DNA of 64,000 nt, from the NCBI GenBank assembly GCA_950022655.1, contig OX465588.1:22430527-22494526 (forward strand), in the 5' to 3' direction. The translations under genes were made by a program, and so were the position numbers. Every line of letters begins with the position of its first letter. The first letter of the stretch is position 1. Positions 11,604 to 24,600 of this stretch are shown here, piece by piece. This stretch comes from Alentia gelatinosa. Its lineage: Eukaryota; Annelida; Polychaeta; Phyllodocida; Polynoidae. The notes under the pieces are model-generated. The model saw only the letters and a program-made list of their open reading frames with translations, did no database searches and was not told the DNA's origin.

Positions 11604-14600
11604 TCACCACCACTTTTCGTATATAATTTGCTTTTGGTCCAGTCCAATCTCTTGTAAGCAAGTCTCCATGTTGTCAATCATTGGTCCCGGCCCACAGATG
11701 TAGCAGGTAACTGGTGTATCACCTTGTTGAAGCCACTGTACCTCTCGTTCTAGAGCCTTCTTTGTGATACGTCCATCTGCACACAGAGAAAATTCTCTGG
11801 TCAATTCATTGGCTAATGAGTCTCAGAACTAAATAAGATTACGTATGAAATTCTGTATTCATATTCTATATAGTTGTACCATAATGTGTAATAAAAATTC
11901 TTTATCGTGAAATATCCATTATAATAATGAAAGAGGAGCAATGATAATGGTGGTTTATATATTATAGCTGAGGCACACTATGCTATCTAACGCACATGAT
12001 ATACTACATACAAGGCTTACTATTACACACAAATATAGAATATTCATTTTTGTAATATGAAATTTAGAGTTCAGCAGTGTACCAGATTAAGAACAGGAGG
12101 ATCTCTTTTACAATATTTCACTTACATGTGAGAGAAATTTCTTCTGTAGCATTCCCGTCGCGTGTGATATATAAATTACTATGTATGTCTCTGTTCGATT
12201 CTGCTAGATGATGGATATGTTCCTAAGAAATAAATAAAAATAATTCAAATTACTGCTTTCATTTATATGCATTATTTCCTATCCGCTCTACAGGGAATAT
12301 GTGATCATTATTCAGAATTATCAGAATTCAACATGCAGATTTGTGATACAAGGATTAATTTAAAGAAAGGTGTACAAACGTAAAATCATTCAATCATAGT
12401 AAAATATCGAAGCAATTCACACTTAGACGATACAAGATACAGTATCACACCTTAAAGATAAGTTCCTCTGGGGTCCGGGCACTGTAGAGAAAGCTGACAC
12501 GGACTTTTTCTGCCCGATGGGCTGCATGCTGAAGGATGGAGTAAACTGGATTCACACCAACTCCACCTGCTACCAGGAGGAGTGCATGTGGCGCCTCCCG
12601 GTCAGATGGCGCGTAGAAGAAATCACCCCCAACACGCACAGTCACCTCACTTCCAGAGCAGCACTGTTAAGAACGATAAAATGTGATCTTTATTTTTGTT
12701 ATAGCTTTATCTCTCTAGCGTGATCATATAGATCTGAATACTTGGATTGGAGAGTTTATTCCAGCTGGTGTTTCCTAACTCATTTTTAGAGTACTATAAT
12801 TCCAAATGAGTAGGTTTCATGTGAGGTATATATTTTCTTTTTATTTAAATTTACATATATATTCATATACAGTTTATATAAATATATATATTTGCATTTG
12901 TTGTGTTTCACAATTGTCTGATAACATCTGGTAATTCATTTTACATTCAATTACATGCAACATATATATACTGTGTACTGTATAGAAAAGAACAATAATA
13001 AAATGATAGACCCAAGCATAAATAAGATGCCCCGAGAATTACTTTTGGTTCATTAACAATAATAAGTTGGAATTCAAGCACGGACATTCTCAAGAATAAA
13101 TCTAGAAGCTAACCACGTTGGTTCATACTAGTTGCGAGAAACTATATTTTTATCTATTTTATACTGAATTGGTTTATAGGGAATGTGACATCACATACTA
13201 ACCTGAGTATGCACCCAGTGAGCTGGAGGATGTTTGCTAAACTTGACAGCTAAGTCCAGCTCCCGATGTTCCTCCAGGGTGTGTGGAGCTGAACACATGG
13301 AGTAGCCGCCCACTGTATCCACCCCTGGGATACTGAAGTCCACCCTGGTTAAGAGATTTCTTTTGTTTTTTGTTTGTTTTTATAAGTGTATTCATAACTG
13401 TAGTATCTACCTTCAACATCACCACTTCCCTATTCAGATGCCAGCAAATCTCGGTCAGTTACTATTATATAAATGCAGGCAGAGAGAATTACGTAGTTAG
13501 GCACTTACCTAATTTTTAAGCCTGGTTCTATGCACACTAGCTAGTGATCTATGGATAGATCTTGCAAAACTGATTGATTTTGCTTTTTGAATGAAGTCTT
13601 TATGCCAATTTAAAGCAAAGTTATGGCCATTCAAAGACCTGGAATTCAGCCTAGCGTTCTGCCACAATTAACCATAGTTAAGAGTTTAATTGTGATCCAA
13701 ATTTTGTGATCCACCAAGCTGGTATCAAGAGTCATTTAATTGCTTAAATGCCTATTTCTTATGAACTATTGAAGCTAGAAATATGATTTAAAAAGTGGAT
13801 TGAAGGTCATCACAAGGCGGATGTGACCATGCATGAGATGACCTTTTCCAAGGTCAAGGTCATGTTAAGGTCAAAGGTCAATGTTGGTATATGGTATATG
13901 TGAGGATGTTGGGATTGCTTTTAAAACATAGTGTCCCATGTCTAAATGGAAATGTTAAGGCATATTCTATTTGATTTTTAACCGTAGAACATGTGCAAAC
14001 TAGTTATTTTTATGAGCAACTTGATCTTCATACCATAAAATGCCTCTAAAGTTGGGCTTTAATTTCACTTGACCAAACCCTTATTTTTTTCTCAACCAAT
14101 CATTGATAACTTATATGCATGTGATAGATCTCATCAAGCCTGTTAATATGACACCCTAATTGTCTTGATATTCCAATAAATAGCTTCAGAATCGACTTTT
14201 GAAGATAGATGGGGTAAAAAGTGTCCCTCAAAGGGTTAATCACAGTATGAGCGGCAGAGCCGCGAAAGGGCAGTTATGTAAGTGCCTAACGTAGTCTCAT
14301 GTAGGAGTTTATAAAATAAGGAAGGAACTATTAAGTCTAAAACTAATTACAGCAATTACACCGTACCATTGCCTATATAAGTCATTGTTTAACAGAAATA
14401 TGCAGCTGTTGAACAAAAAAGACATCAGTCAGACATTTCCTCTTTTGTTGTCCTGCAGTCAACGGATTTTAGCAGGGCAGCTATCAGTTCAGTGGAGCTG
14501 CACTAGCTGATTGGCTGGTCTGGTACACACAACCAGCCAGTGGATGTTGCCAGCCGTTGACTGGTCGGGGCAGCTCCACTGCACCGATAACTCCCTGACT

Positions 14601-15814
14601 AAAAATCTGTTGACTACATGGTCATAAAAGAGCAAGGCATGTCATTCAGTCGATGCATTGGTCGGCCCGGTGGAACTGGCCCTTAAAAGGTAGCATTGCC
14701 TGTAAGTAGCCTTTCACCTACTTCCAAATTGAACAATTAAACAATGACAAAATCATATTACCATTGACCTGCAAGAAATCGGAGAGATTTGTCTCTAACT
14801 TGTAGTTTTAGAAGCTTCACTGTAGTTGATAGATCGATGATGCTCTTAACAACTGCTGGGCTCTCAATCTACAGGTAATCATATACGAAACAAGGTAACA
14901 ATAAGATCATGGCATATAAAAGTCTTACTTTCACAATGCGATTATTCAAAGAATCGTTAAACATTAATTCAATGACTGCAAATACATTTGAGAAGGTAGG
15001 CCTATACAACTTGTCAAATAAATTACCTCGAAATTTGCAATTATGTAGAGGATAACCCTATTCAGTTATGATTTTAGGCCAGTGAGTAAAACTGCAATAA
15101 TATCTTCTTTCTTTCTTTTAAAAGGGTAAGATTCAACGAAAAGCACAGTTTTATGGATGGATGTAACATATATTTATGAGAATCATATATATGATCAGGC
15201 CTACATTTTCAGGTATAACAAACCCTGTCCCTAAGCAGGGCTGGTTTGCTCTCACTGGAGATCGTCGACACTTGTTCTTGGCAAGACTTCACATGTAAAC
15301 AAATTCATATTCAATGAACACATACCTATTTGTTTTGACACCTCTACTAGACAATGGGCTCTTATTCTATAACTGTGTAAATTTTGTGGTAGTCTTGCAG
15401 TGGAGTTTCCTGCTTCCCAAGCCCAGCCATCTTGTTCGTGCTTTCTCACCGGTTCCCTAATAAATGCACGGTACCTCGCGTGTTGAAGTAGAACCGCTAT
15501 TCACCCCTCAATGGAGATGAGGGGGGGGGGGGGGGGATATTTTACCTAGGCCAACATAACTTCTATTTTTCATGACAATGGAGGTTGTAAATGCATACGT
15601 CTTCAATTACATAAAAAAAATAAGTATAATATCACCCCTGTAGAAAGGTCTCTGGTGTTACTGACCAAGATGAACCTAATTCATTCATCATTTTTATCTG
15701 AAGTGATTTGGCCTGCATGTTTTCACAGTGATCACATTGTAGCCTACATACCGCCGCTCGAGTGTTGTTGACAGTCCTCTGTAAATGGTCCGGTCTGCTG
15801 TTGTCTGACATCAT
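11604..15814 (-). CDS. OXNAD1: Oxidoreductase NAD-binding domain-containing protein 1
   Basis: Minus-strand coding exons in transcript order are 15752-15814, 14762-14868, 13203-13344, 12451-12663, 12126-12222 and 11604-11776. They join in frame to 264 aa plus stop. The fold is a ferredoxin/flavodoxin-NADP reductase type: an FAD-binding barrel containing 'GQWVDFSIPG' and 'GGYSMCSAP', then a nucleotide-binding half with 'VAGGVGVNP', 'YICGPGPM' and the C-terminal 'YEKWW'. The N-terminal 'RPDHLQRT' matches the region just after the presequence in vertebrate OXNAD1, which is mitochondrial. The human protein is about 312 aa, so the start is uncertain: ATG at 15814 is the first in the exon, but the frame stays open upstream and a targeting presequence may sit in an unseen exon. 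Function in the family is poorly known. The third intron in transcript order (12664-13202) is ordinary; the second (13345-14761) holds two repeats. Confidence 0.92.
13491..14292. mobile_element. Intronic repeat with TTAGGCACTTAC ends and AGGTCA array
   Basis: Lies in an OXNAD1 intron. The left end carries TTAGGCACTTAC (from about 13497) and the right end its complement GTAAGTGCCTAA (to about 14290). Inside, at 13851-13880, four AGGTCA half-sites are packed in 30 bases. There is no coding potential. Repeats with AAGGTCAAGGTCA are, from memory, common in bivalve introns. Confidence 0.5.
13851..13880 (+). promoter_or_regulatory. Cluster of four AGGTCA half-sites including a perfect DR1
   Basis: AGGTCA occurs at 13851, 13857, 13868 and 13875. 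The last two are direct repeats with a one-base spacer (DR1), the textbook layout for RXR, HNF4 or COUP-TF type nuclear receptors; the first two abut (DR0). It sits inside a repeat, so it may be inherited from a transposon. Function is untested. Confidence 0.4.
14458..14614. mobile_element. 157-bp MITE-like palindrome
   Basis: Begins GTCAACGGATTTTAGCAGGG and ends with an imperfect complement (CCCTGACTAAAAATCTGTTGAC region). A second inverted pair lies inside (GTGGAGCTGC / GCAGCTCCAC). It could fold into a hairpin and sits in an OXNAD1 intron 144 bases from the exon ending at 14614-14762. No coding capacity. Confidence 0.65.
15521..15536. repeat. Poly-G homopolymer (16 G)
   Basis: Uninterrupted run of 16 guanines in OXNAD1 intron 1. 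Confidence 0.95.
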
Positions 15815-15999
15815 TCTTCTGATGGTGTGACGCCACACAATACTACTCCAAGTAGAATGGAAAAATGCAACACAATGGGAAATTCTTTAAGGTCACGTGG
15901 TATGAGGTAGACACAACTGCAAAAATTGACATTTCCTATGAACTGCCGTTTACCAGTTCTTCTTAAAGAACGGCGGTATGTAGGCTACAATGTGATCAC
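15728..15999. repeat. 29-bp perfect inverted repeat around OXNAD1 exon 1
   Basis: The bases at 15728-15756 are the exact reverse complement of 15971-15999, separated by 214 bp. The left arm contains the last bases of the first OXNAD1 coding exon and its GTATGT splice donor. The right arm repeats that exon end and donor on the opposite strand. The exon therefore lies in the loop of a potential hairpin. Confidence 0.85.
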
Positions 16000-18650
16000 C
16001 GCTACGATAGGAAAACTTTCCCGACAAGAATTGTTCAATTCCAATCGGGAACTCTATCGGGGACCTTATCGGGGTTGGTGGGCTCCTGGTCTTAACAAAA
16101 CATTGTTAGAAAATTAAGACTTGAGCCTATCCATTGCTGTATATTTTATATACCTATGTTATGACTAGGATTTCCTGTCGTAGATTGAACATTGGAAATT
16201 ACTAGGTAAAAAAACTGAAACATGTTACCTTCCTGTCTTCACAGTGATTTGATGAAAAATCTATCGCGATGACCCATAGAAATAAACACCTTATCTTCTT
16301 AGCTATTTCGAGACGATTAAAATGATACTTATATTGCCAGGCTGTGATAGATATTTCCTGAGATACAGGAGCATTATGACAGATGACAAACACTCCAAAC
16401 GTGCCCTAAAACATGATTTTCTGATATTATTGCATTTTTATCATATGGCATGGCTAGAAAAGGCCAATAATTACCTCTAAATAATATCTAATCAATAAGA
16501 TAACCTACTGGTTGTATTCTGTGGGGGTTCATCTACAAATCCCTCTTTATTTGAAGTATCTAAGCCAAATATTGACTGAGATAGGACTGAAGGAAAATCA
16601 GGTCATACTGGCTTACTTATAATGTCAGTAATTCAAGTAGAAATATGACCTCAGGCCAAAGTTCTTTGATAAAATGTCATTGTCAGGTGGCACCACAATT
16701 TTAGAATCTTAGGCCTGAAAAGTCCTGTTATGTAATCTTTATGAAGTTCTCTTGATTTATATCTACTTAATTTTCGAAAATATTATCTTTTCACAAATGC
16801 GGCATTTGATGGAACTAGATTTTGTGATTTTACCTATATTATAAGCTCAGGACTATAGTCGTGGGAATACCCAAACAGTACGTTCCCGTATCATGACTGG
16901 ATTCGGAATCGAATGGTAGCACTAGCAGACGCAACAGTTCTCACCTTGCTGTAGGTGCTACATTGGAAACTCCTCTAATACTTTGGATCAACATTGAATG
17001 TCGGTCACGTTATCCTTATCGCGAAAATCAGATAAGATAGTTCAATGGTCCATTAAATGTAGCGTATGTTTCTTGTTTAATGATGACAAAACAGCTGTCT
17101 GCTATTTACCGGAAGCACTGAGGCCGGAAGTAAACAACGTCTGGACAAAGTTCATGTATCATCCACTAGAGGACGTGCTTCGCCAGCAGCAGAAAATGAA
17201 TTGACTATCTCATCATAATTTCACCTAAAGAAGAGTAGTGTAGTTGAAATACCAATATTGTATTGGTGGAAATGACATTACTATTTTTTTCGTATGAACT
17301 TTAAAGTACCCAGTAACACCTCAAGTTTCAAGGTGATGTAATATGTGTTTCACATATAAAACTCAAGGTGGCGCACTGTCCGAAGAAAGTGACAAAGTGG
17401 AAATTTACGGAGTCAACAGTGAGAAGTTATACATAAAATAGTATCTCTCCGGAAGAAATAGCACATCATTGATGGTGGGTAAGATAGTATTCATTTAGTT
17501 GAATAAACGAAGTCCGAACATTGAGTGTATCATCAACAGAAGTCTTGAGAATCAAACTTGGAATCGGGAGGTGAGCGAAAATATGGGTAACTGGGAGAAT
17601 CTCCAAAACAAATCCTGAGGCCAGCATATAAATATTACTGATTTTGCATAGCAAGACTGCAGTCATTTTGTAGATTATATTGTCTTTGATCACGAATCGA
17701 GAGGATCCACCGTGTTTGCCGAACACTATAGAGTTTCTTGCTAGATCTCTATGCCATTGATGTGTGCAATTACTGAATTAGTGATCCCAGAATGATTACA
17801 GAATATTTTTAAACTGTACAGTGTACGGTGTCATTTCAAAAGATATTCTATCAATGTGATAACAATCTCCTGATCGAACTAATTAGTATTGCCATACTTT
17901 CAGATATTCAAAGACCAACTTGACACAGTAATTGGGACTAACACTTGGTAGTGTCACAGAAAGGGTTCCAGCGTACTGCAAAATCACAATCCCTTCACTA
18001 CCTGCGTGCTACTCACTGTGATACTGGGAAAGGGCCATGGTGCTAGTGTCTCAGGGTCTTGCCAGCTGACCATGACCAATCACTCAATACTGAAATACCT
18101 CAAGACCCACTGGTGCTTGATATGTTTGGATCCCTCAGGCAGTTGCAGAAATGGCACGGTGAATGGTGCAAGTGGGTTACAGAAACGACCCATCAAGTAA
18201 ATGCAGCCCAAGTGCTATAATTGTTATTCATTTATGATTGCACGCTCATTCATCAATGATGAACATACTATTTGCTCCTAGTCATATGAGTCATCAGTCA
18301 AACCCGTGAGCAAATGCCCATGAATATGTTAGGAGATGCAATCGTATGAACTATAACTAAATGTTCTTGTAATAATATAATTAAGTTTGACCCACATGAA
18401 TATATGATGAAATAATGATGAAATATCACTTGTATTGTCATTTAATATACAAGCAGGTCTTGAAGAAGGTGCTACCCAGCACCAAAACGTCGCAGCTAGC
18501 TAGCATAATTCCTAAAAATTGTACCATTCAAAATGGTTAATAAAACTTGGACTCACACCCAATTGGTTTGTGGTTGGTGATAAACAACTCAACATCAAAT
18601 GTTATTTAATATGTTATGCCATCTTGTATCTACCAAAAGCAGGCTAAGGG
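15839..18650. other. Divergent intergenic region between OXNAD1 and CAPN7
   Basis: No coding region is supported. The part near OXNAD1 carries the right arm of the 29-bp inverted repeat and a TATCGGGGACC-type repeat block (16000-16090). Around 17109-17131 lie two ETS-like sites. The rest is AT-rich. Transcription start sites for both genes and the missing OXNAD1 5' exon(s), if any, should be in here. Confidence 0.6.
17109..17131 (+). promoter_or_regulatory. Paired ETS-like sites, possible bidirectional promoter
   Basis: CCGGAAGC at 17109-17116 and CCGGAAGT at 17124-17131, same orientation, in the gap between the head-to-head genes OXNAD1 and CAPN7. Paired CCGGAAG sites are typical of TATA-less housekeeping promoters and of bidirectional ones. 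Placement is suggestive; no start site is visible. Confidence 0.35.
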
Positions 18651-21600
18651 ATGGCTGACCCGACTATTCTAGAACAGGATGCTGTGGGATTCGCCACTAG
18701 GGCTGTGACCTGCGACCAAAACTCGCTCTATGACACTGCAATCTTCTACTACCATGTAAGTCCAATAAAATAAGCACACCAACTTCAATGTGTTGTGGTC
18801 TCTATCAAGATAAATTATAGATATATATGATCCATGTCAATTCGGCCTTAAACATAGTGATAATCTTTGTTTCACTAGATTAGTTTTCAGCGAGTCACAT
18901 AAACACTTGTTAGACAATAAGGCATGTGTGACTCTTTAATATCTCATGTCACGGATTTGGAAGACCTAAGATATAGGTCAATGCTCATGTATGCGGGAAA
19001 TTTAAGCTTAGCATTTTGTGGTAGAGTTACAGAGTATCTTTGACTACGAGGCTAGGGACTTAGGGTCTGCTTCAGGATCTCTGTCATTTTATTTAATGAT
19101 ATATTTCGCAGTGATAGGCATGTAGTTCATAATACCTGACTGGATTTACCAGAATCGGTCAGATTATTGTGGCACTTCCTAGTGTTAACTACTATTAGAA
19201 ATACTGTGTTGCAGGAAGCGGCGGCGGCCCTGGTGGCGGCAGCACAGGCTGGTTCTCCAAGACTGGCAAGCGTCATCCAGAAGGCCTCCGAGTACCACCA
19301 GCGTGCCGAGCAGCTCCAGACCATGAGTATGCTGTCATTTTATAGTTGCTCAGAGTTGCGATAATACAAGTAACAATTTCGAATTATAGAAATATGTAAA
19401 TCGTAAAGCCTATAAAAGACTGACGTGTCAATATTCTCTGAGCCAATCAATAACAGTCGGTGACCGTCTTTTCGATGTGCACACGCCAACACACTTGTTA
19501 TGTTCGCCCACCGACAGCTGTTAGTCATTAACTACATGTGGGATATGCCTCAGGTAGAGCATTTGTTGCGCACTTCCTGAAGATACAAACATTGTAAGAC
19601 ATTCATTTTTAAGAAAAACTGAACCATGATAAAGTCCCTACATACCCTTATGGTCCCCTAGGACATTAAAACCCAACAAAACAAACATTCTTTTATGCAC
19701 TCCAACTCATTTTGTTATTGTGTTTATGGTTTAGGTTTGTATAACAGCATTGTTCTTATTTGAAAACAATTAAACCAACGTCTTGTCTGAATTGATTTTA
19801 TTTCTTAATTTTATTCCTTGGTAGAAAAATGAAGGAAACTCCCTTTTGTTTCAGGGCAGGACCTGACGAGCTTCGCGGCACCAGAAAAGTCGCCTCAGGT
19901 ACAGCAGATGGAGCGCGCCCGGTTCCTGGTGGAGCAGGCCTTTGAGGAAGACGTGGCCGATAATAAGAAGGAGGCGTTGGAACTTTACATGCAGGCAGCC
20001 GAACTCTGTATTCAGTTGGTCAGTGTCACTCAAGCGGCTCTTTACTCTTTTCGCTAAGGACAACGCCAGTGTAACATTTTAAAGATGCTCTTATTTTTTC
20101 ATGGCGTTGAATCAAGTGTGATGCATTTCCGATGTTACAACATTTAACAATTCCATATATAAATATAGCTTTTCATCAAAGGCTTGCATTAATTCAGTAT
20201 TGGACAGCATCCAAGTTTAAACTGAAGAATACTTTCTGAACCGAATGACTTTCTTGGTGGTTTGCAGAGGCCGACTGCACCGCCACACATCCAAGGAAAG
20301 GTCACGAAATTGGCAGAACAAGCTCTAGAAAGGTATGTGTGTAACGCGAAGTCTTTCGTAACAACAGAAGATAATTTTATTAGGTATCAATCCATACTAA
20401 CCTGATCATCAAATTCTCAAAAATTGAAGTATATGCAAATTCTAATTTATTTCTTAAGGCCAATTCACATTGTGCGACTTGGGTGGCTTGCAAGCGGGTA
20501 CCTTCTGAGACTGAAGGTACCACGCTTGAAACTTGAGGTAAGCCTATCACAAGGTATGCGCAAATATGTGTGTGAACCATCCCACTTGCGACTGGAATGC
20601 TTGCGATTGGAGGTACATCGGAACCCCCAGTCTTAGACTTGCGTTACCAAAACGCTTGCGACTGGGCGTACCTGAGGTACCTCCAGTCTGAGTCTGAACC
20701 TCAGAACGCACAGTGTGAACTGGCCATCTGCCTTAAATTTGTCTATTTTTTAAAACAGTTCTTTATTTTTGGTGATGGAAACTTATCCTACAATCCTCCT
20801 GATTACAGAGCGGAGATACTAAAAGTCGAGAGCCAGTTGACGAACCTGCCGGGGCCCGAGCACATGTCTCCGCCGGACAGCGGGGCACGCACGGAGCCAG
20901 CACGCTCGCCGGGCCCTCCTCGCCGCACCGTCCGCCCACTCGGCTTCTCCCTGCAGGACGATGACACCAAGCCTCACGGCACGGTCCGGCGGGCACCTCC
21001 GGGCGGAGGCGCGAACAAAGCCGGCGGAGGAGGAGGGGGAGGGTACTCCAAAGAGGAAATACAGGTGCTAAGGTAAAGTGCCTTCTTTATAGGAGTTTTT
21101 ACTTTCTAGCGATGATGCCTCTGTTCGTATTTGTCAACTCTTCTTTTCCCTTAAACTTTTTCCATAGACTTGCGCTAGGTTTGGACAATCCTCTGGCACG
21201 GTCCTGCATACACCAAACCCGTGTCTGTGGGCGACAAGAACAAATTCCATTTTGTGAAAGTATTTGCATAACCACGGACTTGTACATCCAAATCTGTGAT
21301 ATAACTGAACAATCCGAATTCAATATTCTGCTGTATAATAGGTTGTGGATATTTTTATCTCTCTCCTGGTGTATTTTCCCATACAGTTAACATTGGGAAG
21401 TCTTACTCAATGCTCATGGAATATTTAAAAAACCAAAAACATACTCAATGGGCGATGACGACACAAATGTTAGCAGATCCGGCAGTATTAGGTTGAGGTC
21501 AAATCTGAACATATTGGTATACTATGTAATCTAACTCGGCTTTGCCTCGTGTGATTACCACGCAACTAAAACTCATGGCGTATTTTCATTGGCTATGGAT

Positions 21601-24600
21601 CTAGATGCATTTCCTTCCTAATACCCTACCCAATCACCGACGGAATCAAAGTACCTATGTTATAGGTGCTGGCCGACTATTCAAACCAGCTACTATGTTT
21701 TATTGTGCAAATATCATGATTTACTTCCAGAACGACGTCGTATATAAATGAGAGAGAGTATGTGCCATTTATGTCAGTAGACATGAAGGAACGATTCGCA
21801 TACCCTGTTCCCTTTACGTAAGTATATTCCCTGCTACTAATGTGTTTCTTTATCTATATCGGGAAGCGTAATAGCTACAACTATAGATCCATGTAAACTT
21901 TAATCATATTGACAAAAAGCTTGTGAGCACATACTGTAATTGGTTACGTTTTTTAGCACTTGATTGTAACTTATTTTGATGCATCATCGTGTCTGAAAAC
22001 TGGGACAACACGGGATTGTGCCATCGACAGATTGAATACATAATCTGCTTTACTTTGCAAATCAAAAGGGTTCAGTCCCAGCTCTGTTATGGATAAGCTC
22101 CTCCTCCCATGATTCTGCGATCCAGTGGCAAGAGCCAAAGGTAAAGTGAAGGTTATCTGGGAAGTCCTGCTCGGATTCCAACAAGGAGTTTCCGAACTTC
22201 TATTTCCTACTAACCTGGTGGCAGCGATTCCCGAGGGGGAATAAATGGCTTTTGGTTGACACATTGTTCTAATGTTATTTTGAAGAACCCGAATTAACTT
22301 CTTTGTCACTGCCTTCTTGATTGAACATCAAAGTTGTACCTTTATGAATCCGGATGATATATGATATTTTCGAAAAACGAAAATTATAACAGCATGTGAC
22401 ACTGTGCGTCTCTCAATAAAATCCTAGTCATTTGACCCTGCAGCCTTTTCGGTGTTAGAGCACCATCCGTTTATCGAAGACTCGTTTATGATAAGACAAA
22501 AATATATGAATATGAATTTAATCATGTGGTCATATCAATAGACAAGAGTACCATATTTCAACATATATAGAGGTGACTATAGTACACACTGTATAGTGAT
22601 ACACTATATCACAGACTTATATAGGTCCGTGACTATGTGATATAAATATCATTGAATGAAGAGGACATGGGTATGATGATTTCACCATACAACTTTGGCA
22701 TAAAAATCACATGGACCTTTGCAGTTGCCTAATAATGAAATGCCTTTAAACATTATCAAAAACGTGGTACAGAATACTTTGATTCCTGACATTAGACATG
22801 AAACAACCCAGCATGTTGAATAATTGTTTTTTACATTACAGAGACAAACAAGGCATGCTGGCACTTTCCCCGAAACAAAAGTCGCGTTTCTCGAAGTGGG
22901 CGCGGCCGGAGGACTACCTGCAGGACCCGCACATGATTCTCGCCGTCTCCAGCTTCAGTATCAGACAGGCAAGTCCCGTCCTCTATCTATTTTGTCTCCC
23001 ACTCATATTCCTGTAAATTAGACACACCCATTAATATATTTAAGATAGGACAGTGGGTCAGTTGACAATATCAGGAGAAAATAGGAGGTTGCTAAAATGT
23101 TGAAGAAGGGGGTGCAAGACGTAGGAGTCAAATGTGGTCCACTACCACGGCGTCTATACAGGCCTGGTCTGCTATGGTCTTTCTGAGCTGCTCGGAACAT
23201 TTCTAAGTTAGACTCCTCTGAAGTTGGGTAAGAGCTTCTGTTTATAGAGCTGCGCTTTATCTTTGAACAATCTTCAAATTCCAATATAAGACATACAAAC
23301 TGTACATACTAGTTTGTTTTATTGTTTTTTAGTGCAAATTTTGTCTTACGAGATGGGTTTTCTCCCGTTAACTCTGCGAGTTTAATTTGGGAGACATCCT
23401 TTTCTCGGAAAAAATGTACATATTAAGGTCTAGACGTGGCGGCTACGGCGACTATGACTGTCCCTCCCGCTGTTTTGCGGGTACCTGGGCAATGTTTATT
23501 TATTTTTAGACACAGAGGAATTCTTTTCTTCGTTAACGAAGACTTCCATGAGGAAATAGAGACCCACATCCACACAAGGGAACAAGTTTTCTTTACACTA
23601 CAAACTGTACATGTATATGTGGGAACGTGGTGCTGGTGACTTAATTTCATCCTATCTTCCTTTCAGACTGTGATCTCGGATTGTTCCTTTGTGGCCTCAT
23701 TGGCCATCAGCGCCCAATACGAGCGGCGATTTAAGAAGAAACTAATCACAAGGTGAGACTTCTTGTTCATTAGATAGTCACAATATCAAGTATTTCTGAA
23801 GCTATTAGATACAGACTTTAGGTTTTAATGACAGGATTATAATATTCGATAACTCCGCTGAAAAAGTTCAAATGAAACATATTATTAAGTATTATGTCCG
23901 TATGACAACAGCCATTAGATACTTAGTAGAAACCGAACGAGAGTTAGACTTGACAGTGTTTATGCCACGACGGGAAGGTCGCGTATTACTACACGAGGCG
24001 TAGCCGAGTTTAGTGAGTAGCAGACCTGACCAGAGTGGCATAGACATTGACAAGTCTAACTCGAGTTCGGTTTCGTATTTATCCTACCTCGTCTATGCTT
24101 TTGTATTACTAAAAGATAATTATTGAGTCCATGACCAACAGAACTTTTTTTCATAGTAGCTGACATCCTGCTCTCTGATTGGTCAATATTGTTATTACTC
24201 TAGTGGCATAAAAAACACTTTATGTCACGGCCTGCCACATAAAATTTCCCTATGTTAAGTCTATGTCGGTTTTTTATTAGGGGTAGGATAAATCTCTTCC
24301 TTATATATGTGATGAACCCGAAGCTCAACTTAGTGTTAGGGAAGACGGGTAGTGATGCAGTATGCTGCAAAGTGTTGATGTGTCTAATTCATGCCATAAG
24401 GTTAGATGTCTGTCCTAGCCTGAATATATTCTGTTTGACTGTGCACTGTTATATAACGACAGGGCCGACTCCTCTATGATCAGCCGGCTTATGATTGCAT
24501 ATCTGTGCTACCTGTGTATTATTCCATCCTAATTACCCCACCCTTTATTGTGACCCATACATTGACACGCATTTCTATTTGTTTGACCTATGGCACATTT

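Noticed and set aside
15632..15838. 68-codon uninterrupted reading of the OXNAD1 N-terminus
   Set aside because: Similarity to OXNAD1 stops exactly at a GTATGT donor at 15746-15751; the rest is intron. The first codon of that frame is TTG, not ATG.
16998..17204. 68-codon plus-strand frame between OXNAD1 and CAPN7
   Set aside because: No family resemblance and it covers the ETS-like promoter sites; treated as chance.
20597..21076. 159-codon plus-strand frame as a separate gene
   Set aside because: Its second half is CAPN7 exon 5 and its first half is the upstream MITE and intron read through.
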